From: DASQVO01 sp035640715
GTDB taxonomy: Bacteria > Actinomycetota > Actinomycetes > Streptosporangiales > Streptosporangiaceae
Length of the DNA stretch: 16,762 bases
Assembly: GCA_035640715.1 (NCBI GenBank)
Contig: DASQVO010000496.1
Location: forward strand, 1-16,762
Reading direction: 5' to 3'
Part shown: positions 6,647 through 12,481 of the stretch, piece by piece
Position numbering within the stretch: position 1 is the first letter of the stretch
How the letters are laid out: each line of letters begins with the position of its first letter
Position numbers and translations under genes: made by a program
The notes under the pieces: model-generated
Told to the model about the DNA's origin: nothing
Databases searched by the model: none
Seen by the model: only the letters and a program-made list of their open reading frames with translations

Positions 6647-7447
6647 CTATCCCCGCGGTACCCACAGGCGCTGTCCTGGCGCTATGCCCGGGCCCGTGAG
6701 CCGGTTGAGATCCAGCATCTCCTGCACGATGGTCTGCGTGTCGGAACCCGGATCGGCCCTCTCCGCTATCGACCACAGTGTGTCGCCCGGCTGAACGACG
6801 ACCTGCTCGGCGTCTCCCCCGGGCCCGTGCGCTGCCGCGGACCCGCTGGTGGCCTGGGCCGCACCGGCACCCGCCACGATCAGGCCGCCGGCCACCATCG
6901 CGGCGAGCACCGTCACCACCACCCGGCCGCGCCGTGTCAGCCGCAGCCGGACAGGCGATGCGTCGGCCGACGCTCGCCGCACGTCAGCCATTGGCCGCGG
7001 CGACCGCTGTGCACCGGCAACCGGCCCGGACATCCGCTGGACACCAGCCGCCACCGCGGCCGGACGCTGGGCGCTGCCGCCCTTCCTGGCTGCGGCACGC
7101 CGCCGGTCCGCGGTGGCCTGGTTCACACCTGAGAAGATCTGGCCCCCGCCCGGGAAGACCCGGTCTCCGTCTGGGAAAAGCCAGTCCCTGTCGGGCAAAC
7201 GCCAGGTCCCGTTCGGAGAGAGCAGGTTTCCCATAGGGAAAAGGGGGCGAACCGGCGTTGCCCGATTCGCGGGTTGCGGCCCGGCCCATATGTCACCGGC
7301 ATGCTGGTGAAGGGGATCCGCAGCGGCCAGCCCGCGCGGCGACTGCACCGCCGCGCCGCCCGGATGGGACCGCAGCCGCCGCGTCACCGTTTCCTCATCC
7401 GCAGGCACGGCCTCCAACGGCGGCTCCTCTGCTGGCAGCGCGCTCAT
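6647..7447 (-). CDS. LysM membrane protein, SOS-linked division-inhibitor position
   Basis: A 266-residue protein with three parts: a long N-terminal region rich in Pro, Gly and Arg; one hydrophobic segment (about 175-198, VVVTVLAAMVAGGLIVAG) after RLTRRGR, predicting a cytoplasmic N-terminus; and a C-terminal LysM domain (about 214-264, VVVQPGDTLWSIAER...GIAPGQRLWVP) that should bind peptidoglycan outside. Residues 69-110 are six degenerate 7-residue repeats of the form xFPxGxx. A LysM gene divergent from lexA is the arrangement of Rv2719c (Mycobacterium), DivS (Corynebacterium) and YneA (Bacillus), SOS-induced inhibitors of division. That role is inferred from position and domain, not from full-length similarity. 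The ATG at 7447 follows GGGAGA by 7 nt and overlaps the stop of a small upstream ORF. Confidence 0.8.
   Translation of the reverse strand: MSALPAEEPPLEAVPADEETVTRRLRSHPGGAAVQSPRGLAAADPLHQHAGDIWAGPQPANRATPVRPLFPMGNLLSPNGTWRLPDRDWLFPDGDRVFPGGGQIFSGVNQATADRRRAAARKGGSAQRPAAVAAGVQRMSGPVAGAQRSPRPMADVRRASADASPVRLRLTRRGRVVVTVLAAMVAGGLIVAGAGAAQATSGSAAAHGPGGDAEQVVVQPGDTLWSIAERADPGSDTQTIVQEMLDLNRLTGPGIAPGQRLWVPRG
7118..7243 (-). repeat. six 21-bp degenerate repeats encoding heptads
   Basis: Within the LysM gene a 21-bp period encodes LFPMGNL, LSPNGTW, RLPDRDW, LFPDGDR, VFPGGGQ and IFSGVNQ. The period is visible in the DNA and in the protein, so it arose by in-frame tandem duplication and later drift. 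It lies in the predicted cytoplasmic part. Function unknown. Confidence 0.75.
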
Positions 7448-7548
7448 GCGGTGTCTCCCGCTCGCCTCCGGGGCGCCTTAAGGCACCGCCTTCCCTCGCT
7501 CGTCCCTCGCTCAGTCCAGGCGGCGCCGCGCCCCTCCAGCTCGCTCAT
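7444..7548 (-). CDS. 34-residue small ORF coupled to the LysM gene
   Basis: From an ATG at 7548 a 34-codon frame runs to TGA at 7444-7446, which overlaps the LysM ATG as ATGA, the classic layout of translational coupling. The start is preceded by GAGGAGG (7554-7560) with a 5-nt gap, the best ribosome-binding site in this part of the window. The product (begins MSELEGRGAAW, ends RRRAGDTA) is basic and hydrophilic with no known domain and no membrane segment. It lies directly below the LexA-like array, so it would be the first cistron of the SOS-side transcript. It may be a real small protein or a leader ORF that controls LysM translation. The layout is seen. Expression is inferred. Confidence 0.5.
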   Translation of the reverse strand: MSELEGRGAAWTERGTSEGRRCLKAPRRRAGDTA

Positions 7549-7561
7549 GCCGGCCTCCTCA

Positions 7562-7625
7562 TCAAACGTCCGTTCGATCGGATACATATTCGATCGTATA
7601 CCCGTTCGATCGAACGGACCTACGG
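7562..7625. promoter_or_regulatory. array of four abutting 16-bp LexA-box-like units
   Basis: Four units follow each other with no spacer: TCAAACGTCCGTTCGA (7562-7577), TCGGATACATATTCGA (7578-7593), TCGTATACCCGTTCGA (7594-7609), TCGAACGGACCTACGG (7610-7625). The actinobacterial LexA box is TCGAAC-N4-GTTCGA. Unit 1 differs at one of 12 positions, unit 3 at two, unit 2 at three, and unit 4 has a perfect left half only. TTCGATCG therefore recurs at 7573, 7589 and 7605, exactly 16 bp apart, and the outer parts form a 13-bp inverted repeat (7568-7580 with 7607-7619). The array ends 2 bp before the Shine-Dalgarno of the small ORF and includes the only AT-rich hexamers able to serve as its -10. Confidence 0.7.
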
Positions 7626-7664
7626 CACGTTTGTACCGCGAGGGTCTGACATTTTCGCGGCACG

Positions 7665-7680
7665 TCGAACAGATGTTTGA
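7665..7680 (+). promoter_or_regulatory. LexA box at the lexA promoter
   Basis: TCGAACAGATGTTTGA matches the actinobacterial SOS box TCGAAC-N4-GTTYGA at every position. It overlaps the -35 of the lexA promoter by 4 bp, so LexA should repress its own gene. Confidence 0.9.
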
Positions 7681-7705
7681 GATCCGTGACCGGAACCGCT
7701 AGCCT
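7677..7705 (+). promoter_or_regulatory. lexA promoter
   Basis: TTGAGA (7677-7682) and TAGCCT (7700-7705) are separated by exactly 17 bp and resemble housekeeping -35 and -10 elements. A start near 7712 gives a short leader that contains GGGAAGG (7733-7739), 7 nt before the lexA ATG. Confidence 0.65.
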
Positions 7706-7746
7706 CAGCTCATATAGGCAACAACCAGGATTGGGAAGGTCGTCTG

Positions 7747-8580
7747 ATGGACAACGCCAATACGGACAACGGGATCGAGGGCGCACCGGTCACCTCCGGT
7801 GACGCTCCCCGGCCAAAGGGAAGGCCCGGGCGCAAGCCGAAGGGCAGCGTACCTGCCGTCCTCCCCGAAACACCGGACAAGCCGGAGGCGGGCCATGTGC
7901 TCACCTGGCGGCAGCGCAAGGTGCTCCAGGTGATCCGTGAATCCGTGCAGCGCCGCGGTTATCCGCCATCGATGCGCGAGATTGGCGAGGCGGTCGGGTT
8001 GACGAGCACGTCGAGTGTCTCGTATCAGCTTTCCACGCTACAGGCGAAGGGATACCTGCACCGGGACGCGGGACGCCCGCGGACTGTAGAGGTCCGGCTT
8101 CCCGGCCACCCGGCTGTCCGCCCGGATTTCGACTCCGATGACGAGGAAAGCGCCGAGATCCCGGTCAGCGCCATCGACATTCCCTCGCAGGAAGCCGCGT
8201 ACGTGCCCCTGGTCGGCCGTATCGCCGCAGGTGGCCCGATCCTCGCCGAGCAGCAAATCGAGGATGTTTTCCCGCTGCCGAAGCAACTCGTCGGCGAGGG
8301 AACGCATTTCCTCCTCAAGGTGACCGGTGATTCGATGATCAACGCCGCGATCGCCGACGGGGACTGGGTGGTCGTCCGTCAGCAGCCGGAGGCGCAGAAC
8401 GGGGAAATTGTTGCTGCCATGGTCGAGGGCGAGGGGCCTGAGGGCGTGGCGACGGTCAAGACATTCAAGAGAAGCGACGGGCATGTCTGGCTGATACCGC
8501 ACAACCCCGCTTACGCCCCGATCCTGGGCGACGAGGCCAAGATCCTCGGCCGGGTGGTTGCCGTGCTTCGCCGCATCTAG
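7747..8580 (+). CDS. lexA: SOS repressor LexA
   Basis: LexA represses DNA-damage genes and cleaves itself when RecA filaments form. The N-terminal winged helix (about 51-117) carries the family motif RGYPPSMREIGEAVGLTSTSSVSYQL. The C-terminal S24 peptidase domain has the cleavage site Ala161-Gly162 in GRIAAGGPILA, nucleophile Ser196 in TGDSMIN, and general-base Lys238 in VATVKTF, so autocleavage should be intact. Residues 1-50 are an extra N-terminal extension containing GRPGRKPKG, an AT-hook-like basic patch. Extensions of this kind occur in other actinobacterial LexA proteins. The ATG at 7747 has GGGAAGG 7 nt upstream. It is divergent from the LysM gene and convergent with leuS, with its own LexA box over the promoter. 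Confidence 0.97.
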   Translation: MDNANTDNGIEGAPVTSGDAPRPKGRPGRKPKGSVPAVLPETPDKPEAGHVLTWRQRKVLQVIRESVQRRGYPPSMREIGEAVGLTSTSSVSYQLSTLQAKGYLHRDAGRPRTVEVRLPGHPAVRPDFDSDDEESAEIPVSAIDIPSQEAAYVPLVGRIAAGGPILAEQQIEDVFPLPKQLVGEGTHFLLKVTGDSMINAAIADGDWVVVRQQPEAQNGEIVAAMVEGEGPEGVATVKTFKRSDGHVWLIPHNPAYAPILGDEAKILGRVVAVLRRI

Positions 8581-8596
8581 GAATTCACCCGCGGCA

Positions 8597-8630
8597 CCGG
8601 GCCCGGATCGCATTGCATCACCGGGCCCGG
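8597..8630. terminator. shared terminator between lexA and leuS
   Basis: CCGGGCCCGG at 8597-8606 and again at 8621-8630 forms a perfect 10-bp stem around a 14-nt loop, 16 nt past the lexA stop. It is symmetrical and lies between convergent genes, so it could stop transcripts from both sides. There is no T-run. Confidence 0.65.
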
Positions 8631-8650
8631 GAGAGCCGTGCACCGCATGG

Positions 8651-8708
8651 CCCGGCCCGAGCAGCCCAGCGCGAGCAGCCTGACCCGGACAGCCCGGCCC
8701 GAGCAGCC
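8651..8708. repeat. 16-bp direct repeat near the leuS 3' end
   Basis: CCCGGCCCGAGCAGCC occurs at 8651-8666 and exactly again at 8693-8708, with a partial third copy (GCGAGCAGCC, 8671-8680) between them. The repeats fill the spacer just past the leuS stop. Confidence 0.75.
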
Positions 8709-8721
8709 AGGCGCGGGCAGT

Positions 8722-11238
8722 TCAGCCTGCGACCACGTTGACCAGCTTGGGCGCGCGCACGATGACCTTCCGGATGGGCTGGCCGTCGAGCGCGCGTATC
8801 ACACCCGGCGCGGCCAGCGCCCGTTCGCGCAGTTCGTCCTCGGTGATCTCCGGCTGCACTTCCAGGCGGTCGCGCACCTTCCCATTCACCTGAACGACGC
8901 AGGTGACCGACTCCCTGACGAGCAGGGCCGGATCGACAGCAGGCCATCCGGCCTTGGCCACCGACGGCTCATGGCCCAGCAGCTCCCAGCACTCCTCGGC
9001 CGTGTACGGGGCGAACAGCGACAGCAGCACCGCCAGCACCTCGACCGCCTCGCGGACCGCCGGGTCGCTCGCGCCCGGCCCCGCATCGATGGTCTTGCGT
9101 GCCGCGCTGACCAGCTCCATCAGCCTGGCCACCGCCACGTTCAGCCGGTACGCCTCCACCAGCCGGGTGACCTCGTCGATGGCGCGATGCGTGACCCGGC
9201 GGAGTTCAGTGTCCCCATGGCCCTCGTTCGGCCTGATGTCACCGCCGGCGGCGGTGCCAGGGGCCGGAGCTGCCGCGGCCACATCGGCGGCCAGCCGCCA
9301 GACCCGGCCCAGGAACTTCACCATTGCGTCGGGGTTGACATCGGCCCAGTCGATGTCGTCCTCGGGCGGGCTGGCGAAGATCATCGTCAGCCGGATCGCG
9401 TCCACACCGTGCCGGGCCAGCTGCTGGCCCAGGTCGACGCCGTTGCCCAGCGACTTAGACATGGCCTTGCCGCCGTTGATCACCTGGCCCTGGTTCAGCA
9501 GGCGGGTGAAAGGCTCGCGGAAGTCGATCATGCCTATGTCGTGCAGCACCTTGATGAAGAACCGGCTGTACAGCAGGTGCAGGATGGCGTGCTCCACGCC
9601 GCCCACGTACAGGTCAACCGGCGCCCACCGGCGCACGTCATCGGGGTTGAACGGCCCGCCGGTAAACCCGGGCGAGCAGTATCGCAGGAAGTACCAGGAC
9701 GAGTCGACGAACGTGTCCATGGTGTCGGTGTCGCGCTTGGCCGGCTCACCGCACTTGGGGCACGGCACGTTCACCCAGTCGGCGGCGGCCGCCAGCGGCG
9801 ACACGCCCTTGGGGGCGAGATCATGCCCGCGCAGGTCCGGCAGGACGACCGGCAGTTCTTCCTCCGGAACCGGGACCTCGCCACAGGACGGGCAGTGAAT
9901 GATCGGGATGGGCGTGCCCCAGAACCGCTGCCGTGATACCAGCCAGTCCCGCAGCCGGTAGTTGACGGCGGCCCGGCCCAGCCCCTTTTCCTCCAGGATC
10001 TGGATGATCTTCGCTATCGCGGCCGTCTTGTCCAGCCCGTTCAGCGGCCCGGAGTTGATCAGCTTGCCGTCGCCCGGCGTCGCGATGCCGGTTTCGGCCG
10101 GGTCGGGCTGATCCGTCTCCACGACGACCCGGACGGGCAGCCCGAAGGTCCGGGCGAAGTCCAGGTCGCGCTGGTCGTGAGCGGGAACCGCCATGATCGC
10201 CCCGGTCCCGTAGTCCGGCAGCACATAGTCCGCCGCCCAGACCGGGATGCGCTCGTCGTTGACTGGGTTGATGGCGTACGTACCCAGGAAGACGCCGGTC
10301 TTCTGCCGGGCCGTGTCCTGGCGTTCGATATCGGTCAGCTTGCGGACCTCGGTGACGTAGTCGCGCAGCTCCGCCAGCCGGTCGGGCGCGCACAGCTGCT
10401 CGGCCAGCGGCGAGTCGGCGGCCACCACAAAGAACGTGGCACCGTACAGCGTGTCGGGGCGGGTGGTGAACACCGTCACCGGCTCGTCGCGGCCCTCGAC
10501 CACGAAGTGCACCTCGGCACCCTCGGAACGGCCAATCCAGTTGCGCTGCATCAGCAGGACGCGCTCGGGCCAGCGCCCCTCCAGCTCAGCGGCGTCGGCC
10601 AGCAGCTGGTCAGCGTAGGAAGTGATCTTGAAGTACCACTGCGTCAGCATCCGCCGGACGACTTCGGTCCCGCAGCGCTCGCACCTGCCGTTGATGACCT
10701 GCTCATTCGCCAGGACGGTCTGGTCCTTCGGGCACCAGTTGACGTAGCCGCCCTTGCGGTAGGCCAGCCCCCGCTCGTAGAAGCGCAGGAACAGCCACTG
10801 GTTCCAGTGGTAGTACCCCGGGTCGCAGGTCGCCAGCCGGCGTGACCAGTCAAAGGAGACCGCGTACCGGCGGAACGACTCCGCCTGGGTCTCGATGTTG
10901 GCGTAGGTCCAGTCGGCGGGATGAGCATTGTTCCTGATCGCCGCGTTCTCGGCGGGCAGGCCGAACGCGTCCCAGCCAATCGGGTGCAGCACGTTGAGCC
11001 CGCGCTGGAACCAGAACCGCGCGATGGCGTCACCGATCGCATACGCCTCGGCGTGCCCCATGTGCAGGTCCCCGGAGGGGTACGGAAACATGTCCACGAG
11101 GTAGGCGCGCTCGCGGGCATCCGCGGGATCGTCGCTCGCACGGAACGGGTCCAGCTTTACCCAGCGATCCAGCCATTTCTCCTGGATCGTCCGTGGATCG
11201 TAGCGCTGCGCCGCCTCGGCGCTCTCCGCCACTGTCAT
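8722..11238 (-). CDS. leuS: leucyl-tRNA synthetase
   Basis: LeuS attaches leucine to tRNA-Leu in the cytoplasm. The class I signature motifs are present: HMGH (residues 59-62, in PYPSGDLHMGHAEAY) and AMSKS (592-596, in GGKAMSKSLGN), with the DAFGLPAENAA segment between. Zinc-binding pairs are CPKDQTVL/CERCG in the insertion near 170-190 and CPSCGEVPVPEEELP near 445. The CP1 editing domain is seen with the T-rich TVFTTRPDTLYGATF. At 838 residues it has the normal bacterial length and ends in a beta-rich domain (VVQVNGKVRDRLEV). The ATG at 11238 has GAGGA about 5 nt upstream. The leader upstream (to 11401) contains a leucine-rich peptide ORF and a terminator, suggesting attenuation by charged tRNA-Leu. 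Confidence 0.97.
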   Translation of the reverse strand: MTVAESAEAAQRYDPRTIQEKWLDRWVKLDPFRASDDPADARERAYLVDMFPYPSGDLHMGHAEAYAIGDAIARFWFQRGLNVLHPIGWDAFGLPAENAAIRNNAHPADWTYANIETQAESFRRYAVSFDWSRRLATCDPGYYHWNQWLFLRFYERGLAYRKGGYVNWCPKDQTVLANEQVINGRCERCGTEVVRRMLTQWYFKITSYADQLLADAAELEGRWPERVLLMQRNWIGRSEGAEVHFVVEGRDEPVTVFTTRPDTLYGATFFVVAADSPLAEQLCAPDRLAELRDYVTEVRKLTDIERQDTARQKTGVFLGTYAINPVNDERIPVWAADYVLPDYGTGAIMAVPAHDQRDLDFARTFGLPVRVVVETDQPDPAETGIATPGDGKLINSGPLNGLDKTAAIAKIIQILEEKGLGRAAVNYRLRDWLVSRQRFWGTPIPIIHCPSCGEVPVPEEELPVVLPDLRGHDLAPKGVSPLAAAADWVNVPCPKCGEPAKRDTDTMDTFVDSSWYFLRYCSPGFTGGPFNPDDVRRWAPVDLYVGGVEHAILHLLYSRFFIKVLHDIGMIDFREPFTRLLNQGQVINGGKAMSKSLGNGVDLGQQLARHGVDAIRLTMIFASPPEDDIDWADVNPDAMVKFLGRVWRLAADVAAAAPAPGTAAGGDIRPNEGHGDTELRRVTHRAIDEVTRLVEAYRLNVAVARLMELVSAARKTIDAGPGASDPAVREAVEVLAVLLSLFAPYTAEECWELLGHEPSVAKAGWPAVDPALLVRESVTCVVQVNGKVRDRLEVQPEITEDELRERALAAPGVIRALDGQPIRKVIVRAPKLVNVVAG

Positions 11239-11315
11239 CGTGTCCTCACACTGTCCGGTCCGGCCACATGCGTGTGACTGTGAAATTTGCCGTTGCTATG
11301 AAGCCTCGTGCAATG

Positions 11316-11340
11316 AAAAGGCCCCTCGCGTACGAGGGGC
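11316..11340 (-). terminator. Rho-independent terminator in the leuS leader
   Basis: On the minus strand GCCCCTCG, a TACG loop and CGAGGGGC form a perfect 8-bp stem followed by CTTTT. The T-run fixes the direction toward leuS. It sits about 80 nt before the leuS start, and the nearest minus-strand gene upstream is over 800 bp away, so it is placed to attenuate leuS rather than to end another gene. Confidence 0.75.
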
Positions 11341-11373
11341 AGCCACGCCGACGGCGCTTCGGTCGGCGTGGCT
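11341..11373 (-). promoter_or_regulatory. 12-bp leader hairpin preceding the leuS terminator
   Basis: AGCCACGCCGAC (11341-11352) and GTCGGCGTGGCT (11362-11373) pair perfectly around a 9-nt loop. The 5' arm on the minus strand begins inside the stop codon of the leader peptide, and the 3' arm abuts the terminator stem. A ribosome stalled on the leucine codons would reach this 5' arm. A strong alternative antiterminator pairing was not found by eye (only about 4 bp, GCGU with ACGC). Confidence 0.6.
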
Positions 11374-11401
11374 AGGCAAGGAGCAGCCGGACTGCACGCA
11401 T
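11372..11401 (-). CDS. leuS leader peptide MRAVRLLLA
   Basis: A nine-residue ORF, ATG at 11401 to TAG at 11372-11374, encodes MRAVRLLLA with three adjacent leucine codons (CTG CTC CTT) just before a hairpin and a terminator that face leuS. Leader peptides rich in the cognate amino acid are the sensing element of classical attenuation: when charged tRNA-Leu is scarce the ribosome stalls and read-through into the synthetase gene rises. There is no Shine-Dalgarno. A TATCCT hexamer (11408-11413) ends 6 nt upstream, which would make the ATG the first base of a leaderless transcript. Three leucines in nine codons upstream of leuS itself are unlikely by chance, but expression is not shown. Confidence 0.62.
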   Translation of the reverse strand: MRAVRLLLA

Positions 11402-11407
11402 GACCCA

Positions 11408-11413
11408 AGGATA
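11408..11413 (-). promoter_or_regulatory. candidate -10 for the leuS leader transcript
   Basis: TATCCT on the minus strand lies 6 nt upstream of the leader-peptide ATG, placing the transcript start at that ATG. The region 17 bp further up (CCGCGT) is a poor -35. Between here and mgsA (11414-11575) no gene is seen. The spacer holds a 6-bp hairpin (CGGACC 11465-11470 with GGTCCG 11474-11479). Confidence 0.4.
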
Positions 11414-11587
11414 GCGTATGTGCCCGTACCACGCGGAGCAGCGGGCTACGGACCGACAGACCGACGGACCGCAGGTCCGACCGGGCGCGACCCCGGGCCT
11501 GCGCCCGCGGGAGGGATCACTCCCTGTACACGTTCCGATAACGCTGCTGCGGCGATCCGGAAACATTGGTCGTGCATGCTTGGAGAC

Positions 11588-12034
11588 ATGATCGCAGACA
11601 ACCCGCGCACCGCCCCGGCAACCCCCCGGCGGATCGCGCTGGTCGCACACGACCATAAGAAGCAGGACCTTCTCGAATGGGCCGAATACAACCGGGATGT
11701 CCTTTCGGATCATGAACTGTACGCAACCGGTACCACGGGCCGCCTCCTGAGCACGAAGCTGGACCTGGACGTTACCTGCTTCCAGAGCGGGCCACTCGGC
11801 GGCGATCAGCAGATCGGCGCCTTGATCGCATCGGGCGGGCTCGACCTTCTAGTGTTCTTCTGGGACCCGCTGACCACGCAACCGCACGACACCGACGTGA
11901 AAGCGCTCGTACGGATAGCTGTTGTCTGGAATATCCCCGTCGCCTGCAACCGGGCCAGCGCCGATTTCCTTATCTCCTCACCGCTCCTCACCCAGCAATA
12001 TCCGCCACGACAGCTCACACCCACAGGAACATGA
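11588..12034 (+). CDS. mgsA: methylglyoxal synthase
   Basis: MgsA converts dihydroxyacetone phosphate to methylglyoxal and phosphate, a bypass that releases phosphate from trapped glycolytic sugar phosphates. The signature residues are all present with the E. coli spacing plus two: His21 (ALVAHDHKK), Asp73 (SGPLGGDQQIG), His100 and Asp103 (TQPHDTDVKALVR). The phosphate-loop ATGTTGRLL and the C-terminal NIPVACNRASADFLI are also intact. Length (148 residues) is normal. The ATG at 11588 is chosen by protein alignment. An in-frame ATG at 11576 adds four residues. Neither has a well-spaced ribosome site (GGAG lies too close to 11588). It stands alone, divergent from leuS. Confidence 0.93.
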   Translation: MIADNPRTAPATPRRIALVAHDHKKQDLLEWAEYNRDVLSDHELYATGTTGRLLSTKLDLDVTCFQSGPLGGDQQIGALIASGGLDLLVFFWDPLTTQPHDTDVKALVRIAVVWNIPVACNRASADFLISSPLLTQQYPPRQLTPTGT

Positions 12035-12088
12035 CCGCGGAAACGCAGGCCGGACCGAATTTTAAGAGCATTTAAGGACCCGAACGGG

Positions 12089-12111
12089 GCGTGGTGGCTG
12101 CCCGGCCACGC
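12089..12111 (+). terminator. hairpin downstream of mgsA
   Basis: GCGTGG (12089-12094) pairs with CCACGC (12106-12111) around an 11-nt loop, 55 nt past the mgsA stop. No T-run. A second small stem, GCGGGC (12171-12176) with GCCCGC (12185-12190), lies just past the end of the minus-strand gene at 12212 and could end that transcript. Confidence 0.4.
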
Positions 12112-12211
12112 GGCACGTCCTGTCGGCTGGAATCTGGCCTGCGCTGGCTAGTAGACACCGCTTAGCACGAGCGGGCGGCGGCGTGCCCGCGTCGTCGCCC
12201 GGCGGAGCGGT

Positions 12212-12466
12212 TCAGTTCCACGTGACCTGCATCAGCCTGGACCAGGTGTCCAGTACACGGGTGTCGCCTCGCAACTCCAGGCCGTCAGTCCCGCGGCGGT
12301 TCCACAGCAGCAGGTACAGGACGGCCGGTGGGCCGGTCAGCTCGCAGCCACTCCCGGCCGGCGCATCGCCGGCCGGGACCGGGGCGTCCGGCCCGGCACG
12401 TTCGGCCGCCAGCGCCAGCAGGTTGCCCTCAGCGCGCAGCGCGGCGATGTGCTCGGAAGTCTCCAC
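12212..12466 (-). pseudogene. maleylpyruvate-isomerase-family gene, internally deleted
   Basis: The 84-residue product joins the two ends of a mycothiol-dependent maleylpyruvate isomerase (MDMPI)-like protein. Residues 5-31 (EHIAALRAEGNLLALAAERAGPDAPVP) match the start of the N-terminal DinB-like helix bundle, which normally continues TCPGW. Residues about 41-84 (CELTGPPAVLYLLLWNRRG...LRGDTRVLDTWSRLMQVTW) match the very end of the C-terminal domain. The roughly 150 residues between, including the metal-binding helices, are gone, and the frame is kept across a GDAPAGSG junction. A catalytic role is not possible. It starts at a GTG 15 nt past the methyltransferase stop, in the same direction, so it is the last member of that operon. 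A short truncated but translated protein cannot be excluded. Confidence 0.6.
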
Positions 12467-12481
12467 GGGAGCGCCCTGCCG

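Noticed and set aside
7568..7619. 13-bp inverted repeat as a transcription terminator
   Set aside because: It has no T-run and lies between divergent start regions. The symmetry is a by-product of palindromic LexA-type units.
8597..8708. REP/BIME-like or CRISPR-like repeat cluster after lexA
   Set aside because: There are only two copies each of two different short repeats, without regular spacers. The first is adequately explained as a bidirectional terminator.
11424..11440. T-box-like GTACCACGCGG on the plus strand near leuS and mgsA
   Set aside because: It carries an extra base relative to the T-box GGTACCGCG core, points away from leuS, and no specifier loop or T-box terminator accompanies it. 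The leader-peptide model explains leuS better.
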